A stretch of 20,903 bases of DNA from Candidatus Cloacimonadota bacterium (GTDB taxonomy: Bacteria > Cloacimonadota > Cloacimonadia > Cloacimonadales > JAFGVF01). Below are positions 6,437-13,483 of the stretch, piece by piece (positions within the stretch are counted from its first letter, which is position 1; every line of letters begins with the position of its first letter). The position numbers and the translations under genes were made by a program. The stretch lies in NCBI GenBank assembly GCA_016938155.1, contig JAFGVF010000119.1:1-20903 (forward strand), written 5' to 3'. A model generated the notes under the pieces. The model had not been told where the DNA came from. It did no database searches and worked only from the letters and a program-made list of their open reading frames with translations.

Positions 6437-7225
6437 ATGAATGACAAGTTAGTAACAATAGCGAAATACGACACACCCTTTGAAGCAGAACTTGCAATGA
6501 CATATCTCGCTGATTGCGGTATTAAGGCTGTTCTCTTTAATGAGATTATCAATTCCATCTTCCCATCTTTTGCAGGACTAAAATATGAAACGGAATTGAG
6601 AGTTAATAAAGAAGATGAAATCATTGCAAAAGAGCATCTGATAAACATCAATTCCGCTTATCTCACAGAAAATATCCTCAAAGAATCAGGAGCTTTATTG
6701 GAGGGGCATTTCAAGCTGACTTCAGGTAGGCACAGCAATAAATACATTGAGAAAATCAAGATTATTCAAAACCCCGAGAAAGTTGAAATCATCTGTGGTC
6801 ACTTAGCCAGAATCCTAAAGGAGTTTGAGTGTGATGTTGTTATCGGACCGGCTTATGGTGCTATTGTACTTGGATATGAAGTAGCCAAACAACTTGGAAA
6901 GCAATTTGCCTTCTGCCAAAGAGTTGATGGAGAGATGAACTTTCGTAGCGGATTTACGCTTAGACCGGGTATGAAGGCAATCGTAATTGAGGATATCGTC
7001 ACGACCGGTGGTAGTGTATTTGAAGTGATAGAGTCTCTGAATAAAAAAGAGGTTGAAGTGGTTGCTGTTGGTTTAATCGTTGACCGGTCAGGCGGTTCTG
7101 TTGATTTTAATGTACCGACATATCCCTTATTGACTTTATCCATAGAATCCTGGGAACCAGAAGATTGTCCGTTATGCAAAGCAGGACAGGAGATAACTAA
7201 GCCCGGAAGTAGCGATAAAAGATGA
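6437..7225 (+). CDS. pyrE: DUF2007-orotate phosphoribosyltransferase fusion
   Basis: The 262-residue product joins two domains. Residues 1-70 match the DUF2007 'putative signal transducing' fold (VTIAKYDTPFEAELAMTYLADCGI, then ELRVNKEDEIIAKEHL), usually a small ligand- or partner-binding module. Residues 75-262 are orotate phosphoribosyltransferase, which makes OMP from orotate and PRPP in pyrimidine synthesis: HFKLTSGRHSNKYIEK (91-106) is the substrate region, IGPAYGAIVLGYEVA (136-150) the first PRPP contact and VIEDIVTTGGS (183-193) the PRPP loop with its two acidic residues; CPLCKAGQEITKPGS is the usual C-terminus. The ATG at 6437, spaced correctly from AGAGGTG (6427-6433), is preferred over GTG at 6431. 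The stop overlaps the next ATG by 4 nt. The N-terminal domain could sense a pathway metabolite or mediate oligomerisation; that is speculation. Confidence 0.93.
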   Translation: MNDKLVTIAKYDTPFEAELAMTYLADCGIKAVLFNEIINSIFPSFAGLKYETELRVNKEDEIIAKEHLININSAYLTENILKESGALLEGHFKLTSGRHSNKYIEKIKIIQNPEKVEIICGHLARILKEFECDVVIGPAYGAIVLGYEVAKQLGKQFAFCQRVDGEMNFRSGFTLRPGMKAIVIEDIVTTGGSVFEVIESLNKKEVEVVAVGLIVDRSGGSVDFNVPTYPLLTLSIESWEPEDCPLCKAGQEITKPGSSDKR

Positions 7226-8928
7226 TTCGAATCGGCATCACTACGGGTGACCCGGCTGGAATAGGACCAGAGATTACAGAAAAAGCTTTAAGATTTCATT
7301 ACCCGCAATCGGACATCATATATGTAGTTTACGGTCGCTGGATGAAGTCAAAGCACGGAACAGCACCTGTCAAGATAACTCATGCCGAAGAAGCTGTTAA
7401 ACCGGGGAGAATCTATCATATTGAAATAGATGATGACAGCATCCTATCAGGTAATGGTAGTACTCTAAGTGGATTCATTGCTCTTAAGATTCTCACCAGA
7501 TGCACGGAAGACATTAATAGTGGTTATTTATCCGGTCTCGTAACAGCCCCTGTATCAAAAGAATACATACATCCTCACGCCCCTGATTTTATGGGGCATA
7601 CGGAATATCTGGCTGAGAGGTCGGGTATAAGTGATGTGATTATGTCTTTTTGGGGACCGGTATTCGACCTTGCCCTTCTTTCTACGCATATAGGCATCAG
7701 AGAGCTTTCCGGTTATCTAACAATAGACTTGGTTCTACAAAAGCTTCACACGATTATAAAAGAGTACTCAAAGATAAAACCTAAACCCCGCATAGCTCTT
7801 TTAGCAATAAATCCCCATGCCGGAGAAAACGGGATGTTTGGACATGAAGACTTCATTCTGAGAGAGGCTGTTGTAGAGTTTAAAAAGACAGGAGTTATTA
7901 TAGATGGACCCTTTCCTGCCGATACTTTCTTTGCCCATCATCTTCTGAACTATGACCTTGTAATATCACCCTATCATGACCAAGGATTGATTCCATTTAA
8001 GCTTCTATCTAATAACCTGGGAGTAAATGTTACTCTGGGACTTCCCTATTATCGAACCTCAGTTGACCATGGCACAGCGTATGACATAGCAGGTAGCAAT
8101 TCAGCAAGTCCGGTAAGTATGATTTCAGCCATTAACTGGCTTGAGAACAGGCTATCACGAGAAAAGACAGCCCAATATTCTTATAGGATTTTTGCTGAGT
8201 ATTATGATAACTACATGTCACATGTTAATTACTCTTCCTGGATTGATATGATTCTTCTGGAGTATAACCGAATAAATGGGAAAGAACCTGAATCAATCTT
8301 GGAATTAGCCTGTGGTACCGCAAATGTTGCCTGTCAGCTTACAAAACGGGGCTACCAGGTTTCTGCAAGTGACAACTCCCCTGAGATGCTCCATATAGCA
8401 GCAAGCAAACAGTATGCTCCCCGCCTCTATTTAGCTGATATGACAGACAGTATAGAAGGAAAATACGACCTTATACTTTGCTTGTTCGACAGTGTTAACT
8501 ATCTGACTAAAATAACTCTTGTAGAGAAGATGCTGCTTAATGTATGTGAAGCACTCACAGATAACGGGATTTTTGTCTTTGATGTCTCAACTTATAAGAA
8601 CAGTATTGATAACTTCACTGATTTTGTTAATCTTGAGCAGGACGAAGACTTTTTTATTCTTCATGAAGCAGATTTTGAGGAGAAGCGACTATTACAAAGA
8701 ACAAATCTGACTATGTTTAAGAAAGGGAAGTTAGGCTACATCCGCTCCGAAGAAACCCATCTTCAAAGGATTTATCCACTTGCAGAGATTAATAATGCCA
8801 TTGTAAAAAGCGGACTAAGAATATCAAAATTGTCATCCCCCACTTCCGAGCGAAATCTTAGCGAGATTCTCCCTGAAGTACTGGAGGAACAACATGAACG
8901 ACTCTTCTACTTCGTAGCTCGAAAATGA
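7222..8928 (+). CDS. pdxA: PdxA-methyltransferase fusion
   Basis: Residues 1 to about 310 are 4-hydroxythreonine-4-phosphate dehydrogenase, the NAD-dependent enzyme of the DXP-dependent PLP pathway. GITTGDPAGIGPEI (5-18), GHTEYLAE (125-132) and three metal-ligand histidines H156 (STHIGI), H199 (NPHAGE) and H252 (PYHDQG) are all present, so the active site looks intact. From about 318 a complete class I SAM methyltransferase follows: FAEYYDNYM (324-332), motif I ILELACGTANVA (359-370), the acidic residue of SASDNSPEML (381-390), and a Rossmann strand IFVFDVSTY (450-458). The join has only a short linker (NRLSREKTAQYS) and one continuous frame. The methyl acceptor is unknown. The gene overlaps pyrE and rnhB by 4 nt (ATGA) on both sides. 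No pdxJ is in the window. Confidence 0.92.
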   Translation: MIRIGITTGDPAGIGPEITEKALRFHYPQSDIIYVVYGRWMKSKHGTAPVKITHAEEAVKPGRIYHIEIDDDSILSGNGSTLSGFIALKILTRCTEDINSGYLSGLVTAPVSKEYIHPHAPDFMGHTEYLAERSGISDVIMSFWGPVFDLALLSTHIGIRELSGYLTIDLVLQKLHTIIKEYSKIKPKPRIALLAINPHAGENGMFGHEDFILREAVVEFKKTGVIIDGPFPADTFFAHHLLNYDLVISPYHDQGLIPFKLLSNNLGVNVTLGLPYYRTSVDHGTAYDIAGSNSASPVSMISAINWLENRLSREKTAQYSYRIFAEYYDNYMSHVNYSSWIDMILLEYNRINGKEPESILELACGTANVACQLTKRGYQVSASDNSPEMLHIAASKQYAPRLYLADMTDSIEGKYDLILCLFDSVNYLTKITLVEKMLLNVCEALTDNGIFVFDVSTYKNSIDNFTDFVNLEQDEDFFILHEADFEEKRLLQRTNLTMFKKGKLGYIRSEETHLQRIYPLAEINNAIVKSGLRISKLSSPTSERNLSEILPEVLEEQHERLFYFVARK

Positions 8929-9545
8929 ATCAGCTTTACTTAAATGAAATCTCTCGTTTTGGACTTGATACTCTGGTAGCCGGAGCAGATGAAGCAGGCA
9001 GAGGACCTCTTGCCGGTCCGGTAGTAGCTGCTGCGGTTATTCTGGACAGAAACTATGTTATCGAAGGCATAAACGATTCCAAGAAACTTAGCGAATCACG
9101 ACGGGAAGCTCTTTACGAAGAGATTATTCAGCTGGCTGTGGCTTATGCAATCGAGGTTATTGAGCCGTCAGAAATCGACAGAATTAATATCCTCGAAGCT
9201 TCTCTGAAAGGAATGGAAGATTCTATCCTGCACCTCAGCAAAACTCCCTCCATCTGCTTGATTGACGGGAATAAACTACCCCGTAATCTGAAGTTGCCTA
9301 TGGAATGCGTAATCAAAGGTGACGGGACTTATGCCTCTATTGCTGCTGCTTCCATTCTTGCAAAAGTTACCAGAGACAGAATGATGATTGAGTTGGATAA
9401 AGAGTTTCCTCAATATGGTTTTAAATCTAACAAAGGGTATCCAACTAAAGAACATCTTACAGCTATCCAGAAACATGGAGTAACAAGACATCATCGTCTT
9501 ACTTATGCTCCCTGTTCTCAACCAACCCTCTTCTTCTTTGATTAG
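8925..9545 (+). CDS. rnhB: Ribonuclease HII
   Basis: This enzyme cleaves the RNA strand of RNA-DNA hybrids and starts excision of single ribonucleotides misincorporated into DNA. The 206-residue product has the family's usual length. The signature ADEAGRGPLAGPVVAAAVIL (21-40) supplies D22 and E23; D114 in CLIDGNKL and D133 in VIKGDGTYASIAAASILAK complete the expected four-carboxylate metal site. HRLTYAPC near the C-terminus is also typical. It begins inside the stop of the PdxA-methyltransferase gene (ATGA), so its translation is coupled to that gene. No terminator is visible after it; the XdhC-like gene starts 62 nt later and may belong to the same transcript. Confidence 0.96.
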   Translation: MNQLYLNEISRFGLDTLVAGADEAGRGPLAGPVVAAAVILDRNYVIEGINDSKKLSESRREALYEEIIQLAVAYAIEVIEPSEIDRINILEASLKGMEDSILHLSKTPSICLIDGNKLPRNLKLPMECVIKGDGTYASIAAASILAKVTRDRMMIELDKEFPQYGFKSNKGYPTKEHLTAIQKHGVTRHHRLTYAPCSQPTLFFFD

Positions 9546-9607
9546 GATTATAATTTGGAATACACTTTCAACTTTGATAACTTAACCCTTATTAACGGAG
9601 TCAACTG

Positions 9608-10369
9608 ATGAATGAGAACTTTTATCGACACTTAGCAGAGATTATTACGAACAGACAATCGGCTTGGACAGCTACAGTAATGAACACCTTCGGTTCATCT
9701 CCCTCCTCTGAAGGAATGAAGATGCTTATTCCGGAAAATGACAATGAAACTTACGGAACCATAGGCGGAGGAGACATTGAGTTTCAGGTAATAAAGATAG
9801 TAAGGGAAACAAAACCTTATACTTCTACAACCATCACCTTCGAGTTTAATCAAGGTAACAGCATGATTTGTGGAGGAAAAGCAACAGTCTTTATTGAACC
9901 GCTTAATCAATACCTCCAGTTATACATTTTCGGTGCCGGACACTGCGGAGTTGCTCTAAGTAATTTAGCCTCTCACTGCGGATTCAAGGTAACCGTAGTG
10001 GACAGCCGGAAGGATTGGGCGATTCAGGAAAAGCATCCGCAAGCAACTGAGTGCAGAATAATTGATTACTCCCAAGCCGACACAATCATAACGCACCCTG
10101 AGAAGTCGTTTGCTGTTATAATGACCTATGGACACCAGTTTGATGAATTGGTACTTGAGAAGATCGTGAATCTTCCATTGAAATACATCGGCATGATGGG
10201 AAGCAAGAGTAAGGTCGAGGAAGTGTTTTCCAATCTTCAAGCGAAGGGAATATCAATGGACCTATTGAAGAGTGTCTATGCTCCCATTGGAATTGACATT
10301 CATTCCAGAACACCCTGGGAGATTGCCGTAAGCATAGTTGCAGAATTGATAAAGGTCAGTAAAGAATAG
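9608..10369 (+). CDS. XdhC/CoxI-family protein
   Basis: XdhC-type proteins bind molybdenum cofactor and insert its sulfurated form into molybdenum hydroxylases such as xanthine dehydrogenase. The 253 residues show both domains: an N-terminal XdhC_CoxI part (TVMNTFGSSPSSEGMKML at 24-41, GTIGGGDIE at 50-58, SMICGGK at 85-91) and a C-terminal Rossmann part (YIFGAGHCGVAL at 106-117, VTVVDSR at 128-134, YIGMMGSKSKV at 193-203, PIGIDIHSRTPWEIAVSI at 226-243). No molybdenum hydroxylase or cofactor gene is within the window, so its client is not evident. It follows rnhB by 62 nt and ends at a bidirectional terminator. Family assignment is sure; the role as a maturation factor is inferred. Confidence 0.9.
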   Translation: MNENFYRHLAEIITNRQSAWTATVMNTFGSSPSSEGMKMLIPENDNETYGTIGGGDIEFQVIKIVRETKPYTSTTITFEFNQGNSMICGGKATVFIEPLNQYLQLYIFGAGHCGVALSNLASHCGFKVTVVDSRKDWAIQEKHPQATECRIIDYSQADTIITHPEKSFAVIMTYGHQFDELVLEKIVNLPLKYIGMMGSKSKVEEVFSNLQAKGISMDLLKSVYAPIGIDIHSRTPWEIAVSIVAELIKVSKE

Positions 10370-10371
10370 AA

Positions 10372-10397
10372 AAAAGCCTGACTTGCGTCAGGCTTTT
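10372..10397. terminator. Bidirectional terminator between xdhC-like gene and RRM gene 1
   Basis: AAAAGCCTGAC (10372-10382) pairs perfectly over 11 bp with GTCAGGCTTTT (10387-10397) around a TTGC loop, giving U-runs in both directions. It serves the plus-strand gene ending at 10369 and the minus-strand RRM gene ending at 10427. The stem is almost identical to the terminator at 11095-11125. Confidence 0.92.
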
Positions 10398-10426
10398 ATA
10401 TTATTTTTCGTAAATGAAGAGATAAC

Positions 10427-10720
10427 TTAATATCTTCTTCCGCCACCGCGATTCCCGCCTCTGGAGCCGGAGTCACGATCATTGCGAGGTCTTGCTTCAT
10501 TAACGGTGAGTCTTCTACCGTTGAGTTCTTTACCATTCATTTCTTCGATAGCATTTCTTGCTTCGTCTGCATTAGGCATTTCGATAAATCCGAAACCCTT
10601 GGAACGACCATCATGGTCAGAGATAATACGAGCAGATTCAACTGCACCGTATGCTTCAAAAGCTTCTTTCATGTCGGCTTCTGAAAGGCTGTAAGCAATA
10701 TTACCTACATAAATATTCAT
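10427..10720 (-). CDS. RNA-binding protein with one RRM domain and Gly/Arg tail (copy 1)
   Basis: The 97-residue protein is a single RNA-recognition motif followed by a short Gly/Arg-rich tail, the layout of bacterial Rbp proteins, which are thought to bind single-stranded RNA and are often cold- or stress-linked. RNP2 is IYVGNI (3-8) and RNP1 is KGFGFIEM (41-48). The ATG at 10720 is chosen because AAGGA lies 8 nt before it and the RRM begins there; the frame is open upstream to 10798, but that segment falls in a conserved leader. It shares residues 1-67 exactly with copy 2 (11152-11457), the tail differing (RPRNDRDSGSRGGNRGGGRRY). Each copy has its own leader and terminator, so it is a monocistronic unit, perhaps autoregulated through the leader. 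Confidence 0.95.
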   Translation of the reverse strand: MNIYVGNIAYSLSEADMKEAFEAYGAVESARIISDHDGRSKGFGFIEMPNADEARNAIEEMNGKELNGRRLTVNEARPRNDRDSGSRGGNRGGGRRY

Positions 10721-10917
10721 TTGGAAATCCTTGATCGCACCGGTTACATGATAATCAACAGCAAATCCCGGGCGATAAATTGCTTGCGATGCCATCAATT
10801 GGCGGTGAAGGCTCCGAACTCACAATGAAAAAAAATCAAAATATGAGATACACTATCTAACTTTTCTACCCTAAGGCAGATACAAACACACTTTCCTGAT
10901 TTTCTTTTTCCCGTCAA
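10721..10917 (-). promoter_or_regulatory. Conserved leader/promoter of RRM gene 1
   Basis: The 197 nt between a TTGAC element (10917-10913) and the start codon are strongly similar to the leader of copy 2 and of exactly the same length. The best block lies at 10751-10860. A hairpin GTGAG-TTCGGAGCC-TTCAC (10823-10805) is present in both copies, with a G-U pair here and a G-C pair in copy 2. This suggests a structured 5' UTR or shared promoter region. Confidence 0.6.
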
Positions 10918-11008
10918 TAACTTTTTTTTGATTTCCTATATTTTTTTCTAGTAATCCTGCTCGTTTTACGGTCGGGTTCCTTTTTAGATTAACACACTCT
11001 AAGTCTAT

Positions 11009-11026
11009 ACCAGCATATATGTTGGT
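11009..11026. repeat. 18-bp near-perfect palindrome between the RRM cassettes
   Basis: ACCAGCATATATGTTGGT is self-complementary except for one G-T pair. It lies in the otherwise unassigned spacer between the TTGAC element of copy 1 and the terminator of copy 2. It could be an operator-like site; nothing else supports that. Confidence 0.35.
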
Positions 11027-11094
11027 GTCTGTAAATTATATTGTGGAGTTTATAATGAGCCTGACCAATTGTAATTTTAAGAGGTTAACAAGCT

Positions 11095-11125
11095 GAAAAA
11101 GAAAAGCCTGACTTTCGTCAGGCTT
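11095..11125 (-). terminator. Rho-independent terminator of RRM gene 2
   Basis: On the minus strand AAGCCTGAC (11125-11117) and GTCAGGCTT (11112-11104) form a 9-bp stem with a GAAA loop, followed by TTCTTTTT. It lies 27 nt after the stop of RRM gene 2 and is a near copy of the terminator behind RRM gene 1. Confidence 0.9.
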
Positions 11126-11151
11126 CATCTATCTACGATAAATCGTAAAAG

Positions 11152-11457
11152 TTAGTATCTTCTTCCGCCGCCGCGATTTCCACCACCGAATCCACCTCTG
11201 GAACCTGAACTACGCTCTTCGCGAGGTTTGGCTTCATTAACGGTAAGTCTGCGTTCGTTCAGTTCTTTACCATTCATTTCTTCGATAGCATTTCTTGCTT
11301 CGTCTGCATTAGGCATTTCGATAAAACCGAAACCCTTGGAACGACCATCATGGTCAGAGATAATACGAGCAGATTCAACTGCACCGTATGCTTCAAAAGC
11401 TTCCTTCATGTCGGCTTCGGAAAGGCTGTACGCGATGTTTCCTACGTAAATATTCAT
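11152..11457 (-). CDS. RNA-binding protein with one RRM domain and Gly/Arg tail (copy 2)
   Basis: The 101-residue paralogue of the gene at 10427-10720 has RNP2 IYVGNI (3-8) and RNP1 KGFGFIEM (41-48). Over the first 79 residues only two positions differ from copy 1 (68 G/E and 77 R/K), while the tail after residue 79 diverges and is slightly longer (EERSSGSRGGFGGGNRGGGRRY). AAGGAT about 7 nt before the ATG at 11457 decides the start; the longer frame to 11523 has no ribosome binding site. The near identity and parallel flanks show a recent tandem duplication or gene conversion. Likely role: single-stranded RNA binding, possibly as an RNA chaperone. Confidence 0.95.
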   Translation of the reverse strand: MNIYVGNIAYSLSEADMKEAFEAYGAVESARIISDHDGRSKGFGFIEMPNADEARNAIEEMNGKELNERRLTVNEAKPREERSSGSRGGFGGGNRGGGRRY

Positions 11458-11654
11458 TTTTATATCCTTAAGATTCCCCGGAAAATGATAATCAACAGCA
11501 GATCCCGGGCGGATAAATTGCATGCGATGCCATCAAATGCGGTGAGGGCTCCGAACTCACTATTGAACAAATCAAGAAATGAGACACACTATCTAATTGT
11601 ATCTACCGATTGGTAAAGACAGGCACACATTTATTCATACGAAATTCTTGTCAA
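11458..11654 (-). promoter_or_regulatory. Conserved leader/promoter of RRM gene 2
   Basis: It extends from TTGAC(A) (11654-11649) to the start codon, 197 nt as in copy 1 (constant offset 737 between the two copies). The shared hairpin is GTGAG-TTCGGAGCC-CTCAC (11560-11542), fully paired. Both copies also share TTAGATAGTGT followed by TCTCAT further upstream, and GTGTG 22 nt after TTGAC. Confidence 0.6.
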
Positions 11655-11707
11655 CTGTTATTTTTAAATTGCTAATATTTTATCCGGTATTTTCAAAAAT
11701 TCAACCA

Positions 11708-12949
11708 CTATTTACTCTCTTTCTTAATCAGGATTCCATTCAAAACTGACCAGAATAATATCATTATTGCTGATAAGACTATAATCGCTACTCCTATCCC
11801 CCACCGATCAGCAAGAACACCTGTAACAATAGCCAACACCGACGCACTGATACTTTGAACAAGGGCATCTGCAGAAAGAGCCGTTGCCAACACAGAAGAA
11901 TCTGTCAAATCAGCAAACAGGGAAACACCGCTTGGTCTTCTCATATTTTGCAACATATAAATCAAAATGAAAGGAATTATACTTACTACAGGCATTCTCA
12001 ATATCAAGGCAGCACCGGTGAACACAGCAAGTAAAGCTCCGCTAATTGCTGTTATAAACAGATAAAATCTCTCTGATTTAAAGCTTTGGGCTACAGTCGA
12101 ACCCATTCTGGATGAATATGCCGTCAGGATAAATAAAACGAAATAAACAACGCCGACAGTAACTGCCTCATTCTGGTTTTTATTGAAAGCAGTTGAAATC
12201 ACTAGTGTTACAGCAGCTGCTTTGATTATTGGTTGGATATAATCTTTAATTGATTTAAAAAAGCCATCGAAGACGGAAATCATCCCAAACGCAGCATAAA
12301 CTCGATTATCCTTCAGTACAGGTTTCAGAGTGTCGGTGTAGTCCTTTAAGCTGAACCCTTTCTCGTGGACGCTGCTTTTATCAAGATATTTGGGATAGCT
12401 GATAATAAGGAGTATATTCAGCAGATAAGGTATAATTGTTACAAGAAAGACTGTTCCATAATCAGAAGTTATGAACACTACAAAAGCTGCAAACAGAGCA
12501 CTGAAGGCAGAACCGAACTTTGATGCTGAGCGGGTATATCCATAGTATTGAGTTTTGAACTGCAACATATTCTCATGCTTCAGGTAATCAAAAATCATTG
12601 CCTTGTGTGTTCCTGAACGAAGTGAATCACCGATAGCATAAATAACCATCGCTACGGCAAGTATATAGAAATGGTACCCTAAATAAAAAATCACGAAGGA
12701 GATGATATAGGCAGAGAAAGAAAGTATCATTGTTTTCTTTCTCCCGATAATATCAGCTAAAGCACCTGTCGGTATCTCCAAAAGCCATACACAAGTTTCC
12801 CGAATGGCGTATAATATGCCGATGTCTGTAAATGAGAGCCCTCTTTCTCTGAGAAAAAGAATTATGAATATCTCAAAAAACTGCAGACTCTTGAGAAAAC
12901 CATAAGCACAAAACTTATAGTATTGAACATCCTTCTTAAATTTCTCCAT
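11708..12949 (-). CDS. Major facilitator superfamily (MFS) transporter
   Basis: The roughly 413-residue protein is very hydrophobic with about 12 predicted membrane helices. The MFS motif A between helices 2 and 3 is visible as GALADIIGRKKTM, preceded by EIPTG, and a partial repeat of it, GVLADRWG, appears in the second half, as expected from the internal duplication of MFS. The substrate cannot be told: it could be a drug/efflux or metabolite carrier. The coding strand reads TGAGGTAAATGATG; the second ATG (12949) has the better distance to AGG, so I use it, but 12952 is possible. It lies 35 nt downstream of the DUF3795-type gene on the same strand and is probably co-transcribed with it. No terminator is obvious after its stop. 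Confidence 0.9.
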   Translation of the reverse strand: MEKFKKDVQYYKFCAYGFLKSLQFFEIFIILFLRERGLSFTDIGILYAIRETCVWLLEIPTGALADIIGRKKTMILSFSAYIISFVIFYLGYHFYILAVAMVIYAIGDSLRSGTHKAMIFDYLKHENMLQFKTQYYGYTRSASKFGSAFSALFAAFVVFITSDYGTVFLVTIIPYLLNILLIISYPKYLDKSSVHEKGFSLKDYTDTLKPVLKDNRVYAAFGMISVFDGFFKSIKDYIQPIIKAAAVTLVISTAFNKNQNEAVTVGVVYFVLFILTAYSSRMGSTVAQSFKSERFYLFITAISGALLAVFTGAALILRMPVVSIIPFILIYMLQNMRRPSGVSLFADLTDSSVLATALSADALVQSISASVLAIVTGVLADRWGIGVAIIVLSAIMILFWSVLNGILIKKESK

Positions 12950-12984
12950 CATTTACCTCAGCTTCAGATTGAGGAAAGAATTAG

Positions 12985-13326
12985 TTACCTGCGGATTTCC
13001 TCCAGATTCTCTCTTGCCTTGTTGGTAGGCATATCGCCGATAAAGGTATCGAGAATTTCACAGGAATAATTCGGACAATATGCACAGTTTTCCAAACCTT
13101 TTTTTATCCCGCAATGCCGGATGGCACACTCTGCACAATATCCTATTTGTACACCATCACTTTTACATCCGGTACAACTGATGTCCATGGGATCAATTTC
13201 CATACCGGAATTCTTTGACCAAAACTCAGCTAACTTGTTTCTTAACTCATCATCATCATTCATAGTCGCTTTATACGCATCACATTGATTGCAATCGAGT
13301 CCACAGTAGGCAATATTTTTATTCAT
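12985..13326 (-). CDS. Cys-rich DUF3795-family protein
   Basis: The 113-residue protein begins MNKNIAYCGLDCNQCDAY, the typical opening of DUF3795 proteins, small cysteine-rich proteins of unknown function. It has eleven cysteines (8, 12, 15, 51, 54, 64, 67, 72, 81, 84, 89), several in CxxC or CxxxC spacing (C51-TG-C54, C64-AE-C67, C81-AY-C84), consistent with binding of zinc or an iron-sulfur cluster. The start at 13326 is set by GAGGGAG a few bases upstream; a longer frame to 13356 lacks such a site. It heads a likely two-gene unit with the MFS transporter. A TTGACA box (13383-13378) lies about 50 nt upstream. The family assignment is by pattern; no role is known. Confidence 0.85.
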   Translation of the reverse strand: MNKNIAYCGLDCNQCDAYKATMNDDDELRNKLAEFWSKNSGMEIDPMDISCTGCKSDGVQIGYCAECAIRHCGIKKGLENCAYCPNYSCEILDTFIGDMPTNKARENLEEIRR

Positions 13327-13377
13327 GTTACTCCCTCGAATAATAAATTTCACCAAAAATCACTTAACACTACTGCT

Positions 13378-13383
13378 TGTCAA
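13378..13383 (-). promoter_or_regulatory. Possible -35 box of the DUF3795/MFS unit
   Basis: TTGACA on the minus strand, about 50 nt before the start at 13326. I see no good -10 at 16-18 nt (ATTTTT at 17), so this is only a weak candidate. Confidence 0.2.
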
Positions 13384-13424
13384 ATTTTATTCTCCAAAAG
13401 TTTCTTGGCTGCGTGTTCAATATA

Positions 13425-13457
13425 AAAAAGAAAAAAACCGTCTCCTAAGAAACGGTT
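13425..13457 (-). terminator. Rho-independent terminator of the zinc-ribbon gene
   Basis: On the minus strand AACCGTTTC (13457-13449) pairs with GAGACGGTT (13444-13436) over 9 bp with one G-U pair and a TTAG loop, followed by a long T-run. It lies 27 nt after the stop of the zinc-ribbon gene. Confidence 0.88.
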
Positions 13458-13483
13458 CTCAAAATTAAGGCGTGGCTAAGGTT

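Noticed and set aside
10721..10798. Longer N-terminus for RRM gene 1 (start at 10798)
   Set aside because: No ribosome binding site at 10798; the upstream start is not at the position homologous to that of copy 2; the RRM begins at 10720 with a good site.
11055..11096. 13-residue peptide frame starting ATGAGCCTGACC after GGAG
   Set aside because: It has a passable ribosome binding site but no conservation evidence and overlaps the terminator of RRM gene 2; too short to support.
11458..11523. Longer N-terminus for RRM gene 2 (start at 11523)
   Set aside because: Same reasons: no ribosome binding site, and conservation continues far upstream of the supposed start, as expected for a leader rather than coding sequence.
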